This document shows positions 62,219 to 64,000 of a stretch of 64,000 nt of DNA, piece after piece. The notes below the pieces were generated by a model. That model was not told where the DNA came from and ran no database searches. It saw nothing but the letters and a program-made list of their open reading frames with translations. The DNA is from Streptomyces gelaticus (GTDB taxonomy: Bacteria; Actinomycetota; Actinomycetes; Streptomycetales; Streptomycetaceae), in the NCBI RefSeq assembly GCF_014649535.1, contig NZ_BMTF01000001.1:117872-181871 (forward strand), written 5' to 3'. The first letter of the stretch is position 1. Every line of letters begins with the position of its first letter. The position numbers were made by a program, and so were the translations under genes.

Positions 62219-64000
62219 TCAGTCCGCCGCCCCCGCCGGGACCTTCTCCGGTGACAGCTGCTGCGCCAGGTCCTCCGCCAGCAGCCGTTTGGCGATCACG
62301 TCGACCGCCGCCCGCAGCTGCCGGTCGTCCGGCCGCGCCCCGTGCTCGCCCAGGCGCTCGCCCAGCCACCGCGCCCACGCGTCGGTGATAGCCGCGGCCT
62401 CCCGGCTCCCGGCGACGGTATGCGTGAACAGACGACCGTCGCCGGTGAGATAGCCCTCCTCGATCATCCGGTCGAAGACCGGCACCAGTACCTCGGGCGG
62501 CAGCCGGTGCCGGGCCGCGATCAGCCGCAGACCCGCGTGGCCCACCATCCGCGTGAAGAGCTCGACCTGCATCACCGCCCAGGCGCCCGCCATGTCCAGC
62601 CTGGTGTCCGAGTCCGCGACGATCCGCCGGGCCGTGTCCGGCCCCGCTCGGCGCAGGATCTTGGCCACGGAGAATTCGAGGAGCCTGGCCGGGTCGCCGG
62701 TGGTGGGCTGGGCGAAGCCCTCGCCCATGTCCGTGGAGCCCGCCCGGGCCGTGTCCCGCAGCTTCACCTCTTTCAGGAAGAGCGCCACGAAGAACCCCAG
62801 GACCGCCACCGGCACCGTCCACAGGAACACGGTGTGCAGCGTGTCCGCGTACGCCTGGGCCAGCGGGGCGGACTGCGCGGGGGGAAGAGCGTGCAGCCCC
62901 GCCGGGCTCAGCGCGGCCTTCGCGAGCGTCGCGGGGTCGCCGCCGGCCCGCGCCGCCGCCGCGATGCCGTCGGTCAGATTGGGCTTCAGCGCGTTGGCGT
63001 AGATCGTCCCGAAGACCGCCGTGCCGAAGGAACTGCCGAGCGTACGGAAGAACGTCACACCGGACGTCGCCGTACCCAGGTCCGCGTAGTCGACCGTGTT
63101 CTGCACGGCGATCGTCAGCACCTGCATGGCCAGACCGATTCCGGTTCCGAGTACCAGCATGTACAGCGACTCCAGCCACCCTCCGGTGTCCGGGCCCATC
63201 CGGGAGAGCAGATACAGCCCCACCGCCATGACCAGCGAGCCGATGATGGGGAACAGCCGGTACCGGCCCGTCCTGGAGACCACGTTGCCGCTGAAGACCG
63301 AGGCGACGAGGAGCCCGAGGACCATCGGCAGCGTCCGTACGCCCGACAGGGTCGCCGAGTCCCCGTCCACGTACTGCAGATACGTCGGCAGGAAGATCAT
63401 CGCGCCGAGCATCGCGAAGCCCACGATGAAGCTCAGGACCGAGCAGACGGTGAACACCGGATTCCGGAAGAGCCGCATGGGCAGCATCGGCTCCGCGGCC
63501 CGGAACTCCACGAGGCAGAAGAGCGCCAGCGCGACGAGGCCGCCCGCGAAGAGGCCGAGAATGACGGGCGAACCCCACGCGTACTCGTTGCCGCCCCAGC
63601 TCGTCGCCAGGATCAGCGCGCTCGCGCCGACCGTGACCATCGCGATGCCCAGGTAGTCGATGACGGGCCGGCCCGCGGCCTTGACCGACGGGATCGTCCG
63701 GGCCGCGGCGATCACCACCGCGACGGCGATCGGCACATTGACGTAGAACGCCCAGCGCCAGCTCAGATGGTCGGTGAAGAGCCCGCCGAGCAGCGGCCCG
63801 ATCACCGTCGACACCCCGAACACCGCACCGATCGCGCCCTGGTACTTGCCGCGCTCGCGCAACGGGATCACATCGGCGATCAGCGCCATCGAAGTGACCA
63901 TCAGCCCGCCGGCCCCGATGCCCTGCAGCCCGCGCCAGACGATCAGCAGCGTCATGTTGGTCGCGAGACCGCAGAGGAACGAGCCGGTGATGAAGATGAT
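62219..64000 (-). CDS. DHA2-family MFS exporter with C-terminal cytoplasmic extension (partial)
   Basis: The reading frame is still open at 64000, so the N-terminus lies beyond the window; 593 residues are visible. It is an EmrB/QacA-type 14-helix drug exporter: the motif A-like [44 protein letters not shown] block and many hydrophobic helices are present. After the last helix (near [18 protein letters not shown]) comes a soluble tail of about 190 residues. Its end, [29 protein letters not shown], looks like a winged-helix (MarR-like) domain. The substrate is unknown. Confidence 0.87.
   Translation of the reverse strand: MIFITGSFLCGLATNMTLLIVWRGLQGIGAGGLMVTSMALIADVIPLRERGKYQGAIGAVFGVSTVIGPLLGGLFTDHLSWRWAFYVNVPIAVAVVIAAARTIPSVKAAGRPVIDYLGIAMVTVGASALILATSWGGNEYAWGSPVILGLFAGGLVALALFCLVEFRAAEPMLPMRLFRNPVFTVCSVLSFIVGFAMLGAMIFLPTYLQYVDGDSATLSGVRTLPMVLGLLVASVFSGNVVSRTGRYRLFPIIGSLVMAVGLYLLSRMGPDTGGWLESLYMLVLGTGIGLAMQVLTIAVQNTVDYADLGTATSGVTFFRTLGSSFGTAVFGTIYANALKPNLTDGIAAAARAGGDPATLAKAALSPAGLHALPPAQSAPLAQAYADTLHTVFLWTVPVAVLGFFVALFLKEVKLRDTARAGSTDMGEGFAQPTTGDPARLLEFSVAKILRRAGPDTARRIVADSDTRLDMAGAWAVMQVELFTRMVGHAGLRLIAARHRLPPEVLVPVFDRMIEEGYLTGDGRLFTHTVAGSREAAAITDAWARWLGERLGEHGARPDDRQLRAAVDVIAKRLLAEDLAQQLSPEKVPAGAAD

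Overview
The window looks like a chromosome segment of a Streptomyces or a very close relative. The evidence is very high GC, GTG starts and four-base stop/start overlaps, and several families typical of that genus: a five-gene conservon, a helix-turn-helix/DUF397/RsbW-like cluster, two DUF574 methyltransferases, a class F sortase and a permease/binding-protein fusion. No rRNA, convincing tRNA, CRISPR array, integrase or intact insertion sequence was seen. About 58 protein genes are supported, plus one leader peptide and two gene remnants.

Layout. 0.3-3.2 kb: an RNA-end recognition/2H phosphoesterase fusion and an asparagine-type amino-acid permease. 3.5-3.8 kb: a decayed sphingomyelinase remnant. 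4.0-10.0 kb: a ribose operon (LacI repressor behind two tandem operators, ABC ATPase, a permease fused to its own binding protein, ribokinase, ribose pyranase). 10.1-12.0 kb: two overlapping ATP-grasp ligase-like genes. 11.9-16.1 kb (minus): two-component system, repeat-bearing surface protein and class F sortase. 16.3-21.4 kb: maleylpyruvate-isomerase-like protein, a STAND-like TPR protein with an eroded P-loop, and a GT-B-like protein whose coding sequence contains a heptanucleotide repeat. 21.6-25 kb: DUF574 methyltransferase, a P450 tail remnant, a DUF4232 secreted protein and an intact P450. 25.2-27.3 kb: a secreted membrane protein and vWA pair. 27.4-31.6 kb: divergent xylB/xylA with a ROK repressor. 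31.7-33.5 kb: DUF305, DUF3105 and a small membrane protein. 33.8-39.2 kb: GNAT, a fumarase-superfamily lyase without its signature, VOC protein, FUSC exporter and MarR regulator.

39.3-40.7 kb holds an editing-domain-less threonyl-tRNA synthetase. It is preceded by a 16-codon leader peptide with three consecutive Thr codons and a perfect 13-bp hairpin, which reads as a ribosome-mediated attenuator. 40.7-41.6 kb is an IclR regulator. 42.0-46.6 kb is a conservon (histidine-kinase-like, roadblock, DUF742, GTPase, CYP157-like P450). It carries the only in-frame TTA codon I found, in the DUF742 gene. 46.8-48.1 kb is a GH4 glycosidase.

48.1-58.4 kb (minus) is a five-gene, fully overlapping operon: WGR-DUF4132, MoxR-type AAA+, DUF5682, vWA and SWIM zinc finger. 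It is the actinobacterial counterpart of the uncharacterised E. coli yehI-yehL-yehM-yehP-yehQ set, and is my main candidate for an undescribed system. 58.5-60.7 kb is an XRE/DUF397/ATP-binding cluster with a perfect 21-nt palindrome in its divergent promoter. The window ends with a second DUF574 methyltransferase, a YchJ-like protein and a DHA2 exporter cut by the window edge.
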